From Dichetophora obliterata (lineage: Eukaryota; Arthropoda; Insecta; Diptera; Sciomyzidae): DNA of 64,000 nucleotides. Below are positions 24,101 through 36,619 of this stretch, in pieces. The translations under genes were made by a program, and so were the position numbers. The stretch is taken from NCBI GenBank assembly GCA_963920525.1, contig OY986439.1:44813193-44877192 (forward strand), in the 5' to 3' direction. The notes beneath the pieces were generated by a model, which saw only the letters and a list, made by a program, of their open reading frames with translations, searched no databases and was not told where the DNA came from. Position 1 is the first letter of the stretch, and each line of letters begins with the position of its first letter.

Positions 24101-26940
24101 TGTTGTTTTCACTCAAGTAAGTATTGTTTTTAATCAATTCAAGCTCCATAGGAAGAACATGATGAATTTGCAATGCTCAATGCGCTGATGTGTCTTGAAA
24201 AAACATGGCTGGCAACGGTAACTGCCTATGTCCATCTCTCTTTAGAATTTTACATCTTAATTTTCAATAAATAAATCTTTTATTCCTAAAATATTAAATT
24301 AAACTTTTTGATTTGATTCTTTATCTGCATTATTTGCCTTGGAAAAGTTATAAAAATTTCAACATAGTATAAAAAATAAATATATACAGATTTTATTTCC
24401 AATTGCATTTGAAGTTGAAGAAAAAGCGTAAGCAACTTCGTCCCTTGACTACACCACTTTTTCACAAAAAAGCCTTTTAAGTATAAACAAATTAAACTGA
24501 AAAGCTTGATAAATTTCATGAGTTTGAATGCTGCATTTGCCAATCTACTAATTCTATTGAATCTTCGGAACATTACTAAAAAATAGAACCATATAATCGA
24601 AGCTCAAAAAGCTTTAAACAAGTCTACAAGTGTAGTCGATAGTAGTTCATTTGGAATTTTACTTGCAATAACTTTGATGTTTTTTCCGGCATGCAAGAAG
24701 TTCAAATAAATGAAATGGTTTGAATTCGCTTTAATAGTAGGCGCATAAAAAATAATTAATTTTGCACTCCGTAACAATGAAGTCATTTGTGAATTTAATG
24801 ACCACCAAAATAGCATTGCTGGTGGCTTTCATAAAAGCAACTTTAATGAAAGTCACCAGCTTGCACCGACAAACCGATTAATGCAAATTGAATTTATTTT
24901 TATATGATCAGTAATAAGCCAGAACGATGAAAATGTTTTTAAATAAAAAAAAAAAAAAAAAAAATTAAAAAATGCCCCACAATGACAGTCATTGTTGTGG
25001 TTATCTAGGTTGACAGCAACAGATGACATTGGTTTGGGAAGCGGCAAGACGTACAGTGGCGTAGCTGGAGAGTGTTCGTGCTCAGGAAACCGCATTTGAG
25101 AATCTCTGTTTTATTAAATTACTTAAATTTTCTCATTCGATTTCAGATAAGCCATCCTTAAAAGGCGTCATTCTTCTCTTTACTACGCATTATCTTAAGT
25201 TGAAATTTAAATACATATATAAACACAAATTTGTTTGTACGTTTTGAGCATCAGCTTCTTTCAACACCTAATCTAATCTTTATCCTTGCGACCGTATTCT
25301 ATGCTTGCCATAATGAAATAAAGTCCTTTTCATTGATGTTTCATACAATTAAATTGACAGTCAAGCCACAAAGTAAATTCAATTCGTGCCACATCGCTTC
25401 CGGCAGCGTCCAACAGCGTTCGACAGCGATGGTTGGAAAAAAAATAAGTTAGCGAAAGGCGCTGATTGCGTTTTTTCAATTCTTATTATTAATTTATTCT
25501 CATTATTAGATTCTAGGAAGATTGGCAGGAAAAAAGAGCAGAATATAATTTGTGTACCGCAAATTTATTAGCATCATCGAATATAGCGTGCTCTAGCATA
25601 TCGCTTGCCACCTCTCTGCCTGTCGTTTTATGCATAATAGCTAAGCATCTTGGGACTTTCATCACTTTCTACTAATAAGTTGACGCAACAAATTATTAAA
25701 TATTAATTATTCTTGGCAACTCATTATCCTTTGGGGAGAATATGACTAATTATATTTTGGTCAAACTTTTTCTATTATATGTATATCCAACTTTATTTTG
25801 CCAAGTGTTGGTTATACTTTTTGCTTCATTTGGATAACGATTATTGAATGAAGATTTGCTATTTTAAGAAGATTGATGTTTATTTCATTGTTAAGTTCCT
25901 AAATTTTGCAAACTCATTTCAAATGCTAATCGATGATTAATGGTTATGTTAACTTCTAGTATTTCATGTACTGTTGCTAAAATTATACAAAAATTCATTT
26001 GAGTCAAGGGTTGCATAATTGATGGGCAAATAATTACTTTAAAGTTAAAAAAATAAAATTAACAATATCAAGTTTTAGTTAATACAGCATTTAAATCCAT
26101 GTTTAGAAAATCTAGGAAAATTGGAGACAGGATTTCAGTGCTGTAATATAAATTGCAAAATTCGAATTGCTAATTTTTCGATTAAAAACAGCTAAATTCA
26201 ATAACTTTTTCAATTAAAAAATGGAATTTAGTCATTTTTTCGATTAAAGATTTTATGTATAAGTGGATTCATGAGATTTAATAACATGAAAAATTCGTTA
26301 ACTTGAAAAAGGTTACTGTCTTACGTTTCAAGATGGTATTTTTGGGGTTAGGATGGGGGAAACCAATTGGTATAAAAAAATTAATAAGATTACTTTTATC
26401 AAAAAATACAACTTTTAAATATCAATCTACACATTATGAAACAAAAAAATTTTCAATCAACATTTAGAAACAACACTTTACCATTTCCAATAAAAAAAAA
26501 AGGAATGGTTAAACAATGACAAGTATTTCGACAATCTTGATTCTAATTTATGCAATGATTGGAAACTGAAGTGCTTTTTTTAATTGTCGAAAACTATGTG
26601 CGCAATATTTGAAAATAATTTTTGAATAAAGAAAAGCTAATTTATGTAAAAAAAGTATTGGATGAATTAAAGATTTAAGTTTAATATTGTTAAATATTGC
26701 TATAATAAATTGGGCTAAGATATTAAAAATTTTAACTGTTAAAAATTAAAAATTTAAATTAAAACTTAAATGGTAAATTATTGTTTGTTTTATTTTTATT
26801 TTTTTTTAATGTAAAGAAATTGTTTGAGTGTCATTAGCATTGTTTAAATTATGATGATATGTTATTTTCTATTTATTTTACTAAATTCGAAACGTAGAGT
26901 GCATTGTAAGGATAAAAATATTGTACATCTTAGAGGCAAT
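24101..26940. other. AT-rich interval without recognised genes
   Basis: Contains a 20-A run at 24945-24964 and, near 25055, CAGTGGCGTAGCTGGAGAG, a sequence like the tips of many insect DNA transposons; no partner end was found. Short open frames have no recognisable domain. Confidence 0.35.
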
Positions 26941-26944
26941 AAAT

Positions 26945-27330
26945 AAATTTTTGTGAAATTTAAAGAGAATTAACTGTTTTCACAAAGTCATTTTGTATGG
27001 GAGTAAGATGCAATTTTCATTCTATTTTGACAAAATTCATATATAGAAGGCATATTTTAAGTTAAAGCAAATTAGAGTTTTCTATATTAAAGTTTGCTAA
27101 ATGACCTTGTTATTTATTATGCTGATTTTCTATGATTTCAATACAAATTCTAGTTGTTTTATAGTTTTAAATCGTTTATTGAGCTTCAGGTCAAATAAGC
27201 AAATATGTAAAATGTTAGACAAATTTTTGTGGAGTTTGAAATGATGTTACCGTTTAATCAATGTCACTTTGTATGGGAAGTATGTGTGGTTTTAATGCGA
27301 TTTGGCTAATTTACGAAATTTTAAATATTC
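26945..27330. repeat. Degenerate direct duplication of about 275 bp
   Basis: Two diverged copies share TTTTGTG, GTCA(C/T)TTTGTATGGGA and following text, near 26950-27050 and 27223-27325. The function is unknown and the similarity only partial. Confidence 0.35.
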
Positions 27331-28170
27331 ATTTTACAAAAAAAAGCTTGTTACTGAACTTCAGTTGATAGCTCTAAAATTGCGGATGCAATCGTAATCA
27401 CAGATAGGACTCATCGACAGACATCGCTAAATCGGCTCAGAGGAAATGCTTATAAAAAATATATATGCTTTTCTATTCCTGTGATGTCTTTTTATGATAG
27501 TTACAAACGGAGTGCGCGTGGAAGTATTAAAATACTAAGACGTTACATTCTAAAACGCCGTATACTCGTATATGATCATTTCCATCGTAACTTACGCTAC
27601 ATGCGTATGGCTTAAAGCTTCGTTTTCTCGGAAGTTTATGTTATTGATGTAAAAATTTTTTTTGTGTACATATGTCTTACAAGACATAGTAATGGTATAT
27701 ATACCAAAATTGTCGTTCCTGTAACTAATTAAGAATGGCAGTGGTAAATATGGGCGTAGCTCACGCGACAAAAAAAGGAAGTGTGTTTTACAAGCAAGCT
27801 TAGATTGTAAAAACTCAGCGAGTTTTCTCATATAATTTGTTTTTGCTTTTAATTTTTAAATAATGGGAAAACACTGAAGTTTCATAATAAACCCACTTTA
27901 CCTATGGACATTGCTTATTTAAAAATATTGTATATTGAGTTTCCAAAAAATATTTGCCGTAACTCACGCGACATAACCCACGCGACAAAATTGTTTTAAA
28001 TTTAAATTGAGTGATTAAGTAATTAGGTAGTAAAGTAATTATGTAATTTAGTAATTAACAAACAAATTTAATATATTGGCCTTTTCTTACCTCAACAATT
28101 TTTCTACTATCTTTAGCCGATGCTTTCCATTTTTACTTAAGAAAAAAGTTAACGAAACATTTACTAAACA
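27331..28170. other. AT-rich interval without recognised genes
   Basis: CTCACGCGACA occurs twice (about 27757 and 27963) on plus. No gene recognised. Confidence 0.3.
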
Positions 28171-28175
28171 TTTAA

Positions 28176-28818
28176 GGCCCAACAAAGTTATGCTTAAGCA
28201 AACAAAAGTTTGAGAGCAAAAGCTCGCACTTACTTTTTGAAAGTTGAGAGAGAGCGTTTGACATCGTAGTTTGCTAAGCAGAATAGGGTTACTAACAGTA
28301 TTGAGAATGTGTTTCATTAAAATGTCTTTATTATTAGTGTGCCAAATTTTTCAGTGAAAAATATGGTTTTTGTTTTGTTTGTGTCTATTTAAGAAAATTA
28401 TGGAAAATTTGTATATTTTTGCTCTGAAATTTTACGTTTACCACGGCTTATAAGCCAATCAGCGCAATAATTATATTTTTTGTGTTAGCTGATGGCAATC
28501 CTTTTTAATATATGCATACACATTTTTTTATCTATCAATTGGAAATTCGTTAATTTATTGATTCAAAATGAAAAACTTTATTATAAAGAGTGCCCAAAAA
28601 CATAAAAACATACATATATAAAAAAGCTGACAGGCACTACTTCAACAAATTTTTCAAAGAACTTTTAAAGTTTTTTATTACATTTTTGTCAAGATTTTAT
28701 GAACGTTTGAAATTTTGTTAAGCATGAAATCTGCCAACTTGGATAACTTTTCTTCTTAATCATACTTTTCGTCAACTTTCTCTGAGACTTGTTTGCTTAA
28801 GCATAACTTGGTTGGGCC
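28176..28818. mobile_element. MITE with GGCCCAAC..GTTATGCTTAAGC ends
   Basis: The left end GGCCCAACAAAGTTATGCTT is mirrored by AAGCATAACTTGGTTGGGCC on the right, and the similarity runs on through AAGCAAACAA. TTTAA flanks both sides (28171-28175 and 28819-28823). The 643-bp interior has no recognised protein. The ends resemble those of the element at 3224-3769 (GGCC, then GTTATGCTnAnC and AAACA), so the two may share a transposase family. Confidence 0.7.
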
Positions 28819-29189
28819 TTTAAAAAAAAGGAAACAATATTTGTGAAACAACACAGACGATTTGATCATCATGGTTAATGAATTTATATAAAAATTTCTT
28901 AAATTAATAAAATTAAAATGTTTCTCTTAATAATATCAAAAAAAAAAGCTTTTAATAAGTTTTAAGATTTTGGTCACGGTTGACTTTTTTCTGGAAATGC
29001 CCATATTATTATTTTAATGTCCCTTCCCAGAAGACGGTTATGGAAATCTGTAATTATTTTGTAGCCATATGTAATATAAATGATGATAGTTAGATAGATA
29101 GATAGTAAAGTTAGGAAAGAGCTAGTCACCTAGCTACTGTGGCCTCAAAGGCCTATTGTAACAAACCTCTATAAGTTATAGTGAATCCT

Positions 29190-29964
29190 TAATCGTTAAA
29201 TTCGTTAGGACCAGAGCGATGCCCTTGGGTGAACTATCCGCTATTTTGAGCGGTTCTAGGTACACATCACCTAAGTACCGAAGTCGGATCCTAATTAGTC
29301 CTTTACAATGACATAAGATATGCTCTGCTGTTTCTTCCTGGACTATACCCATAGCTGATAAGTGCTTATTTACCTTGCAATGTCCAGTTAGGAAACCTGT
29401 TACAAGTCTGATACATGTTCCACTTAAAGTAAGTAAAGTTGGAGTTAATTCATTCCTTGCAGCGAAGTGGTTGGCATGAATGCTTTTACCTGTTTGCTAC
29501 CTTCAGTTTCCTTCCACTAATGTAGTGCCTCTCTGTTAAGCCACATATTAATGTAATGGCGTATAGTGCCCCATGGTAGCTCGTAGAATTCTTCTGGGCC
29601 TATGAAGGAACTTACAGCTCCTTTCCTGGCTAGTTCGTCCGCAATATCGTTTCCTAAATAGCCGCTATGGCCTGGTACCCAAATTAGGTGGACTCTGTTA
29701 TGGGTAGACACCTTGATAAGCAGCTATAAGCAATCCCATACGAGTTTGGACGTGATTTTATATGCGCTAAGTGCAAGTAGAGCAGCTTTGCTGTCAGAGT
29801 GAATGTAAATGCTTTTGTTAGGCAGATCTCAATTGCATAGACTTCAGCTTGGAACACTGAGTTACCTGTGTCCATGCTCGCATATATAGATTTTCCCTGC
29901 CTTGAGCCAAAAACGCCAGCTACCACACCTTCATTTGTATTTGAGCCATCAGCATACCAGGCTT
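29190..29964 (-). pseudogene. LINE RNase H domain plus C-terminal Cys/His tail
   Basis: Minus-strand reading begins AWYADGSNTNEGVVAGVFG (about 29964-29908), with the first catalytic Asp of RNase H. NSVFQAEVYAIEICL follows (catalytic Glu), then HLIWVPGHSGYLGNDIADELARKGA (29711-29620). LTGHCKVNKHLSAMG and ETAEHILCHCKGL (about 29400-29290) form the usual Cys/His tail. It would digest RNA of the RNA:DNA hybrid during retrotransposition. At least two frameshifts separate the pieces. Confidence 0.8.
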
Positions 29965-29998
29965 GATAGTGTAGACTTACTTACTTACTTAGTTGGCG

Positions 29999-31770
29999 CT
30001 ACAACCGTATGTCGGTCTTGGCCTCATCTAAGAATTTGCGCCAGACATTTCTGTCTTTCGCCTGCTGGCGCCAGTTGGAAATTCCAAGCTTCGTCAGGTT
30101 TTCCTCTACTTGGTCTTTCCAACGAAGATGCGGTCGTCCTCTTCTGCGTTGACCGCCGCTGGGTACCGAATCGAATGTTTTCTTCACTGGAGCATCGTCT
30201 TTCATGCGCTGAACATGACCAAGCCAGCGAAGCCGCTCGATTTTAATGCGCTTGACTATGTCGATGTTAGCGTACAGCTCATACAGTTCATCATTCCACC
30301 GTATTCGGTACTCGCCATTGACGCAGATTGGTCCGTAGATCTTACGAAAAATCTTTCTTTCGAATGCTCCTAAAGTCTTTTCATCTAAACTGCTCAGCGT
30401 CCAGGTTTGTGATGCGTAAAGTAGGACGGGCATGATGAGCGATTTATAGAGCGTGATTTTCGTTCGTCGAGAGAGGTCTCTGCTTCTCAATTGCCTACTG
30501 AGCCCAAAGTAACACCTGTTGGCAAGAGTTATTCTTCATTTGATCTCAATGCTGATGTCATTGGTTGAATTAATGCTGGATCCCAGATAGACGAAGTTCT
30601 TCACAACCTCGAAGAAGGTATTGTCAACGGTAACGTGGGTTCCAAGACGCTGGGACTGTTTGTTTGTTGACACTAAGTATTTCGCCTTATCTGCATTCAC
30701 TGACAGACCCATTAGACTTGACTCTCTTTCTAATCTGGAAAATGCTGCACTGACTTCGCGCGTATTATGGCCAATGATATTGATGTCATCAGCATACGCA
30801 AGCAGCATAACACTCTTGTAGAATATTGTGCCACTACGTCTCAGATCAGCAGCTCGGATGATCTTTTCCATCATTAGGTTGAAAAAGTCGCACGATAAGG
30901 AATCACCTTGTCTGAAACCTCGTTTGGTAATAAATGGTGGGGAAAGGTCCTTTCCGATTTTAACTGCGCTGCTGGTGTTGCTCAGTGTCATCCTGCAAAG
31001 TCGTATTAATTTTGCAGGAATACCAAATTCAGACATTGTGGAGTACAGGTGCTTCCTTATTGGGCTATCGAAGGCGGCTTTGTAGTCGACAAATAGATGG
31101 TGGATTTTGACTTGTTTTTCTTGAGTCTTTTCCAAGATTTGTCGTAGCGTGAAAATCTGGTCGATGGTGGACTTTCCAGGTCTGAAGCCACACTGATAAG
31201 GTCCGATCAGTTCGTTTACAATGGGCTTCAATCTTTCACATAAAACGCTCGACATTATATGCGATTTTTAAGAAGGCTTATCCCACGGTAATTGGCACAG
31301 ATAGTGGGATCGCCTTTCTTGTGGATTGGGCAGAGCACACTGAGATTCCAATCGTTCGGAATGCATTCTTCCGACCATATTCTGTATAGAAGCTCGTGAA
31401 TGCATTTAAGTAGAGCTTCGCCTCCGTTCTTAAACAGCTCAGCAGGTAAGCCATCAGCTCCCGCGGCTTTGTTATTTTTAAGCCGAGCTATAGCTGTCAG
31501 AACTTCATCATAGTCGGGCAGCGGAACCTCAACGCTGTCATCCAAAATTGGGGTTTCCGGAATATCATCTCTGTTGGCGGGATTGTTGTCAGCGTCGCCA
31601 TTTAGAAGCTTAGAGAAGTGTTCCCTCCATAGCGTCAGTGTACTCTGGACATCTGTCACTAGATTCCCGTTTTCATCCTTGCAGGAAGAGGCCCCGGTTT
31701 TAAAACCATCGGCAAGGCGTCTTATTTTCAAAAAATTTTCGGGCCTCATTCCTGTCACCAAACATCTCAA
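29999..31770 (-). pseudogene. RTE reverse transcriptase and C-terminal domain, frameshifted
   Basis: Three consecutive frames make up one enzyme. 31770-31255 has RLKNNKAAGADGLPAELFK and LCPIHKKGDPTICANYRGI. 31255-30536 has GPYQCGFRPGKSTIDQIF, LFVDYKAAFDS, FRQGDSLS and the catalytic LLAYADDINIIG. 30490-29999 has RRTKITLYKSLIMPVLLYAS, RWLGHVQRM and RRRGRPHLRW. Small frame shifts occur near 31730, 31260 and 30510. All polymerase motifs are intact, so the copy is fairly young but inactive unless the shifts are sequence errors. Confidence 0.9.
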
Positions 31771-32986
31771 TCTTCTCTTGCTCGCGCTTTTCTGCCTCTC
31801 TTTTTTTCCGCCTGAAAATATGTCTCTCTTCCCTCCTCTTTTCTTTGTATCGCTCCTTAGCAGCGCGCGTTACAACCGACTGCAGGGTGGCTTTGTAGGC
31901 GGCGTCTTTCTCTGCAGTGGCGTCGCGACACTCCTGGTCGTACCACTGGTTTCGGCGAGGGCGTTGGTAGCCAATCGCCTCTTCAGCAGCCGCACGCATG
32001 GAGTTGGAAATGTGTGTCCACTGCGCGCATATATCATCGATTGGAGGAGTGCTTTGAAGTAGGAGTGAGAGTCGAGTGGCGAAAGCATCGGCTGTCTGTT
32101 TCGATTGCAGCTTGTCGACGTCTAGCTTTCTTTGTGTAGGGTTGCGTGTATTCTTAGCTGCGCACAGACGTGTACGGATCTTGGCTGCAACAAGATAGTG
32201 ATCCGAGTCAATGTTTGCACCACGGATCGTGCGTACATCCAATACACTGGAAGAGTGCCTTCCGTCGATCAAAACGTGATCAATTTGATTTTTTGTTTTT
32301 TGATCAGGGGACATCCAGGTGGCTTTATGAATATTGAGATGCTTGAATCTAGTGCTACTTACGACCATGTTTCGTGCTGCGGCGAAGTCAATCAGCCTCA
32401 TTCCGTTATCGGAGGTGTTGTCGTGGAGGCTGAACTTTCCGACTGTTGGACCAAAAATATTTTCCTTGCCCACCTTAGCGTTGAAGTCACCAAGCACGAT
32501 TTTTACGTCGTAGCGGGGGCAGCGCTCGTAAGCATTTTCAAGGCGCTCGTAGAAAATTTCCTTGATCTCATCGTCCTTGTCTTCTGTCGGAGCGTGCGCA
32601 CATATTAGGCTTATATTGAAAAATCTAACCTTGATGCTGATTATGGCAAGTCGTTCGTTCACAGGTGTGAATCGCAGGACGTGGGGCCATAGTCTCTTGC
32701 CAACTACAAATCCGCATCCAAACTCGTGCTTCTCCGCATGGCCGCTGTAGTAGATATCACAGGGTGCATGCCGAATACAACCCTGTCCCTTCCATCGCAT
32801 TTCTTGGATAGCAGTGATATCAGCTTTGTATCTTTCCAAGACATCAGTCAGTTGGATAGAGGCACCTTCCCAATTAAGCGTTCGGACATTCCAGGTGCAT
32901 ATCCGTATATCATTATCAGTTTTTCGTTTGCGGAAGTCGTCATCAGATTTGGGGATCAGTTTTCTTCTATTCTTATTAGTTTTCAT
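31700..32986 (-). pseudogene. RTE apurinic-like endonuclease domain and linker
   Basis: An open frame of 428 residues starting MKTNKNRRKLIPKSDDDF. The endonuclease/exonuclease/phosphatase fold shows its motifs in order: CTWNVRTLN, ITAIQEMRWKG, CAHAPTEDKDD, IVLGDFNAKVG and DSDHYLVAAKI, so the metal-binding and catalytic residues are all present. A Lys/Glu-rich linker follows (about residues 340-420). The frame breaks near 31730, just before the reverse transcriptase. Insect gene models often call this domain craniofacial development protein 2-like. It would nick the target to prime reverse transcription. Confidence 0.9.
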
Positions 32987-33458
32987 TGAAATTGGTTTTT
33001 ACGGGTGGGCTTCAAACCCAACGCACAACCTATTTTAAGCCTAGGGAGGCCCGCCGCTCAGATTAGCCGCCAAACTAACGGTTGTCAGTTTTGACGTTGC
33101 CCAGGAAACACCACGTGGAGGTTTGAGTCGACTTAAGGCGATTTCACAAAGATTATGCTGGCCTCGCCAGGTTGAGACAGTCAGACATGTTACATTGTTC
33201 CATCGCCCCCAGTTTCCAGATAGTGTAGACAATGACCAAAATAATAAAAAAATTCTAAAGAAAACAAGTTTATGTTTTTTAAGATATGATTAAAAAGATT
33301 AATAAGTAAAGAAAAACTTTTTTATGAGCACAACACGACCGTTTCACGGAAGTTTCTTTTTCAACTTCCTCGCTGCTCGTTTGATTTCAGAGATTTTGTT
33401 TTCTCAAATTATTAAATCGCTTTCAATAGTCACCAGTGAATCGTGGTCTTTCTGCTTC

Positions 33459-34010
33459 TCATATGGTTCTTTTTGGGAAGGATACTTGGAAGTTTTTGCT
33501 GAAGTTGTATTTTGGGAGGCAGAGATCGCAGGGTAGTAACCTTAGCTTCTCATCCATACTTATTTCGTTTAATAGCGCTAGGTGAGTGTTAGTTGGTAAA
33601 TACAAATTCTTGTCAATGATGAGCCTGACTGTGAAGATCAGAGCTTCTTTCTTGACAAGAAGATGTAATGGTGGTATACCAAGCAAAATCTCAAAAACAG
33701 CAGTTGGAGCAGTACGCATCGCTCGTGTGATACAGACACAATCTAGTCGTTCAACTTGCTGAGCTTGGCTTAAGCTGTTTTTGGATCGTCTTACGCCACC
33801 ATATTGGTGCAGCATATAAGTCGATAGGTCTCGTGATGGAAGTATACATCCACATGGCTAGTTTGGGGCTTAGGCCCCAGTTTCTACCTACAAAACTTCT
33901 GCTGACCCATAATGAAGCTCTTTTTAGCCTCAGCCAACATTTTTACGCAAAAATCTATTTTTTATTGGTTATTTCAAACCTTTTCAGCTTACGGATGGCT
34001 AACTGTAGAG
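33459..34010 (-). pseudogene. LINE reverse transcriptase C-terminal (thumb) region
   Basis: On minus, GRNWGLSPKLAMWMYTSITR and PIDLYAAPIWW (about 33905-33800) match the thumb region of I/R1-type reverse transcriptases. The frame then continues as LDCVCITRAMRTAPTAVFEILLGIPPLHLL (33740-33650). The catalytic palm is not present upstream. It is the 5'-truncated partner of the RNase H piece on the far side of the RTE insertion. Confidence 0.75.
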
Positions 34011-34128
34011 TCGAAATATTTGGGGAATCATCATAACATAAGTCCAGGTTTATTTTAAAGGAAAGACTCGATCAACTTTTTTCTTTTGTTAATTAGTTTT
34101 TATGATCTATTGAATAATTACATGAATT

Positions 34129-34938
34129 AAGATTGTGAGCTTTAGATCAAGTAAGTTTTCAAGAAGGCAACAACAACAACAACAACTCTGTATAGAGTCA
34201 ATCACTTAGCTGACAAGACAGTCTGTTTCGGAAATCGCTACATATTCGTCTTCAGTAGTCTTTGAGTGATTAAGCTGTGATCAACTCACTGTTTAAACTA
34301 GCATATGAATGTGCAGATTCTGGAATTCATTCTTATGAATTGTATGGCTGCTAATCATATGACATTTCAAAGCAGTAGGCTATTTATAGATCACCGCCAT
34401 CAACTCTATCAAGGGTTGCCATCTGTTCTAGTTGCTTCTTCATTTATTTCAATATTCAATATTTTTCGGTCAAAGTCATGTGAAATTGAACATTTGGTTG
34501 TGAAAATAGCCACCTTTCAATTAGAACACTAGCTTCTGGCGAAGCAAAAACTCGTTTCATTTCTATGGTGCATTTCGACAAACAATCGAACACCAATGAA
34601 TATTGAAATAAATGAAGAAGCAACTAGAACAGATGGCAACCCTTGATAGAGTTGATGGCGGTGATCTTTAAATAGCCTACTGTTTTGAAATGTCATATAA
34701 TTAGCAGCCATACAATTCATAAGAATGAATTCCAGAATCTATGTTCAGAATTCCACATTCATATGCTAGTTTAAACAGTGAGTTGATCACAGCTTAATCA
34801 CTCAAAGACTACTGAAGAGGAATATGTAGCGATTTCTGAAACAGACTGTCTAGTCAGCTAAGTGAATGACTCTATACAGAGTTGTTGTTATTGTTGTTGC
34901 CTTCTTGAAAACTTACTTGATCTAAAGCTCACAATCTT
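34129..34938. mobile_element. Foldback element with arms of about 340 bp
   Basis: The left arm (34129-34461) and right arm (34594-34938) are near-complete inverted copies separated by a loop of about 132 bp. The tip AAGATTGTGAGCTTTAGATC is mirrored by GATCTAAAGCTCACAATCTT. Inside lie AACAACAAC/GTTGTTGTT runs, TCTGTATAGAGTC/GACTCTATACAGA and a block that encodes MNCMAAN.MTFQ.SRLF from either arm. The right arm has a small extra segment of about 14 bp near 34740. No transposase and no clear target duplication. A single-arm relative is at 6094-6247. Confidence 0.88.
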
Positions 34939-36615
34939 CATTTTTTCTTTTGTATTGAACATTAGGAGCCTTAATATACATAGTTGTAGATTTTTACATA
35001 GTTAGTTCATTAATTTTTTTTGGAACGCGAAGCCAATTTATTGATGACAGTTTCCTCGTTCACAGAAATATCTTTATGAATATTTAAGAGCGCTAGACCA
35101 TAACATCATTCTATTAGATCTCTATCGATTTTTTACAACAGTATAGTCAAAGCTGACGTAAATTAATATATTTTATGTACATATTAAATGAATTGCAACG
35201 AAAAATTCTGGACTCGTAACTGCATACATAAATTGGTGTGCTCGAGACGAAGAGTCACTGCTAGTATTTGAGGAGAAAATTTTTTAAAACCACTTTGCGA
35301 TAGTCACTCACAGCTTAAAAAATCGTGAAGCAGACAAATTTAAAAATGAAATTCACTTTTACGTTCATTTAATAACACTGTAAGGACGTCAAAAAGACAC
35401 ACGAAAATGCTGAGAGCGTAAACTTATTTTTTGGTTGTAGAATTTAGTAGCATACTCTGTTTTTCCAATCACATTATAATCAGGAGATATTTCCGATTGA
35501 AATTTAGTCACTTTTAGACCCATTTTTAGTTATATTTTCCTTATTTTTGGAGAACAAAAATTTTGACCACCTCCGATTTTGCTATAAATTTCAGAATTTA
35601 AATTACTTATAAAAATACTAATTAATTTGAAAAAACTTTAAGATCCTTTTAAAGATTTTACGTTTAACATTCAAATTTGGTTAAAATGGAGAGAAATGCA
35701 AAATTGCTTAACCTTCGGAAAATCATAGATTACACAAGGCTAACTGGATTTTCACGTATGTGGTACTTTTGAAAATAAAATAAATTTTTTTTTTAAATGA
35801 ATGTCAAATGATGGTCAAATAACAAAAAATCTGAATACCTCGAGAATTTGATCTGATTTGGAAAAACTGAATATGCCTAAAATTAGGTTTACGTGTCTCG
35901 GAGTTTTTTGTGTCTTTTCAAAAGTTGAAAATTTACCTACAGTGAAATTTAACAAACAATGAAGCATTGCTTATCATCGCATCGACAGCATGCTAGTACG
36001 TTAGCAACAATACATAGGCAAACAATTAAGAAAACCATTTATATTGTATTATACTTAACTTAATGTCTGCTAAACAAACTAAGCAAATACATTGTACAAT
36101 TTTCAATTTATCTTCATGTTATGGTAATTAAATAATTTGGAATATCTGTGCTATTATTTAATATGTAAAAAAATGATTAATTGTTAAGGGGGCGGGGTTT
36201 GAACCCCCTAAACTCCACCATATCTATGGCGTTGTAGATCTATTCCAAAAGTGCTTATTAGCGATTCATACTTTCCTCATATTCAAAAAATGTAAACTTT
36301 TTTCGTTTAAAAGGATCCATTTTATAAGCGAATAATGGAATCGATGAAAAAAAAGAAAAGAATGTGCTATTTTTTGTAGAACATTACTATGTTAAAAATA
36401 GTCAAATCTAGAGTCAATAATTGGAAAAGTGAATTGATTCTTTTTCCCGGTGGGCAGAGTAACTTGAAACGCGTTATTTTAGAAACATACTAATTTAAAA
36501 CGCGACAAGATACTGCAAATAAACTAATCGATCGATTAATTTTTCGAATTTGCCCGTATACGTTTAATAAACTTTTTTAGAAAACATCTCCTAAAATTGT
36601 TTATCAGCGTTTTTA
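34939..36615. other. AT-rich interval with one G-run transposon end
   Basis: At about 36188-36225 GGGGGCGGGGTTTGAACCCCC resembles the G-run termini near 4860 and 63560. Otherwise no gene or repeat structure recognised. Confidence 0.35.
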
Positions 36616-36619
36616 AATA

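Larger units (their letters stand above)
29977..33218 (-). mobile_element. RTE-clade LINE, nearly full length
   Basis: A 3,242-bp element bounded by a perfect 12-bp duplication, GATAGTGTAGAC (33219-33230 and 29965-29976). On minus it has a short 5' region (33218-32987), then one long coding region split by frameshifts (endonuclease, reverse transcriptase, C-terminal domain), and ends in a GTAA-type short tandem repeat (ACTTACTTACTT on plus at 29975-29990), which is the usual RTE 3' end. The element landed inside the RNase H gene of the I/R1-like LINE. Confidence 0.92.
29085..34060 (-). mobile_element. I/R1-like LINE with RNase H, split by an RTE insertion
   Basis: Read on minus, the reverse transcriptase thumb region lies at about 34010-33459, the RTE element interrupts at 33218-29977, and the RNase H domain and a C-terminal Cys/His tail follow at 29964-29190. 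The 12-mer GATAGTGTAGAC at 33219-33230 and 29965-29976 is the target duplication of the RTE insert, and the reading resumes after it. A (TCTA)-type simple repeat near 29090-29105 may be the 3' end. The 5' half of the element is absent. Boundaries are approximate. Confidence 0.75.

Noticed and set aside
31574..32989. Long plus-strand open frames opposite the RTE endonuclease
   Set aside because: They are complements of a well-supported coding region on minus and show no domain of their own.
34305..34720. Two similar small proteins on opposite strands
   Set aside because: They are the two inverted arms of the foldback element read from either side.
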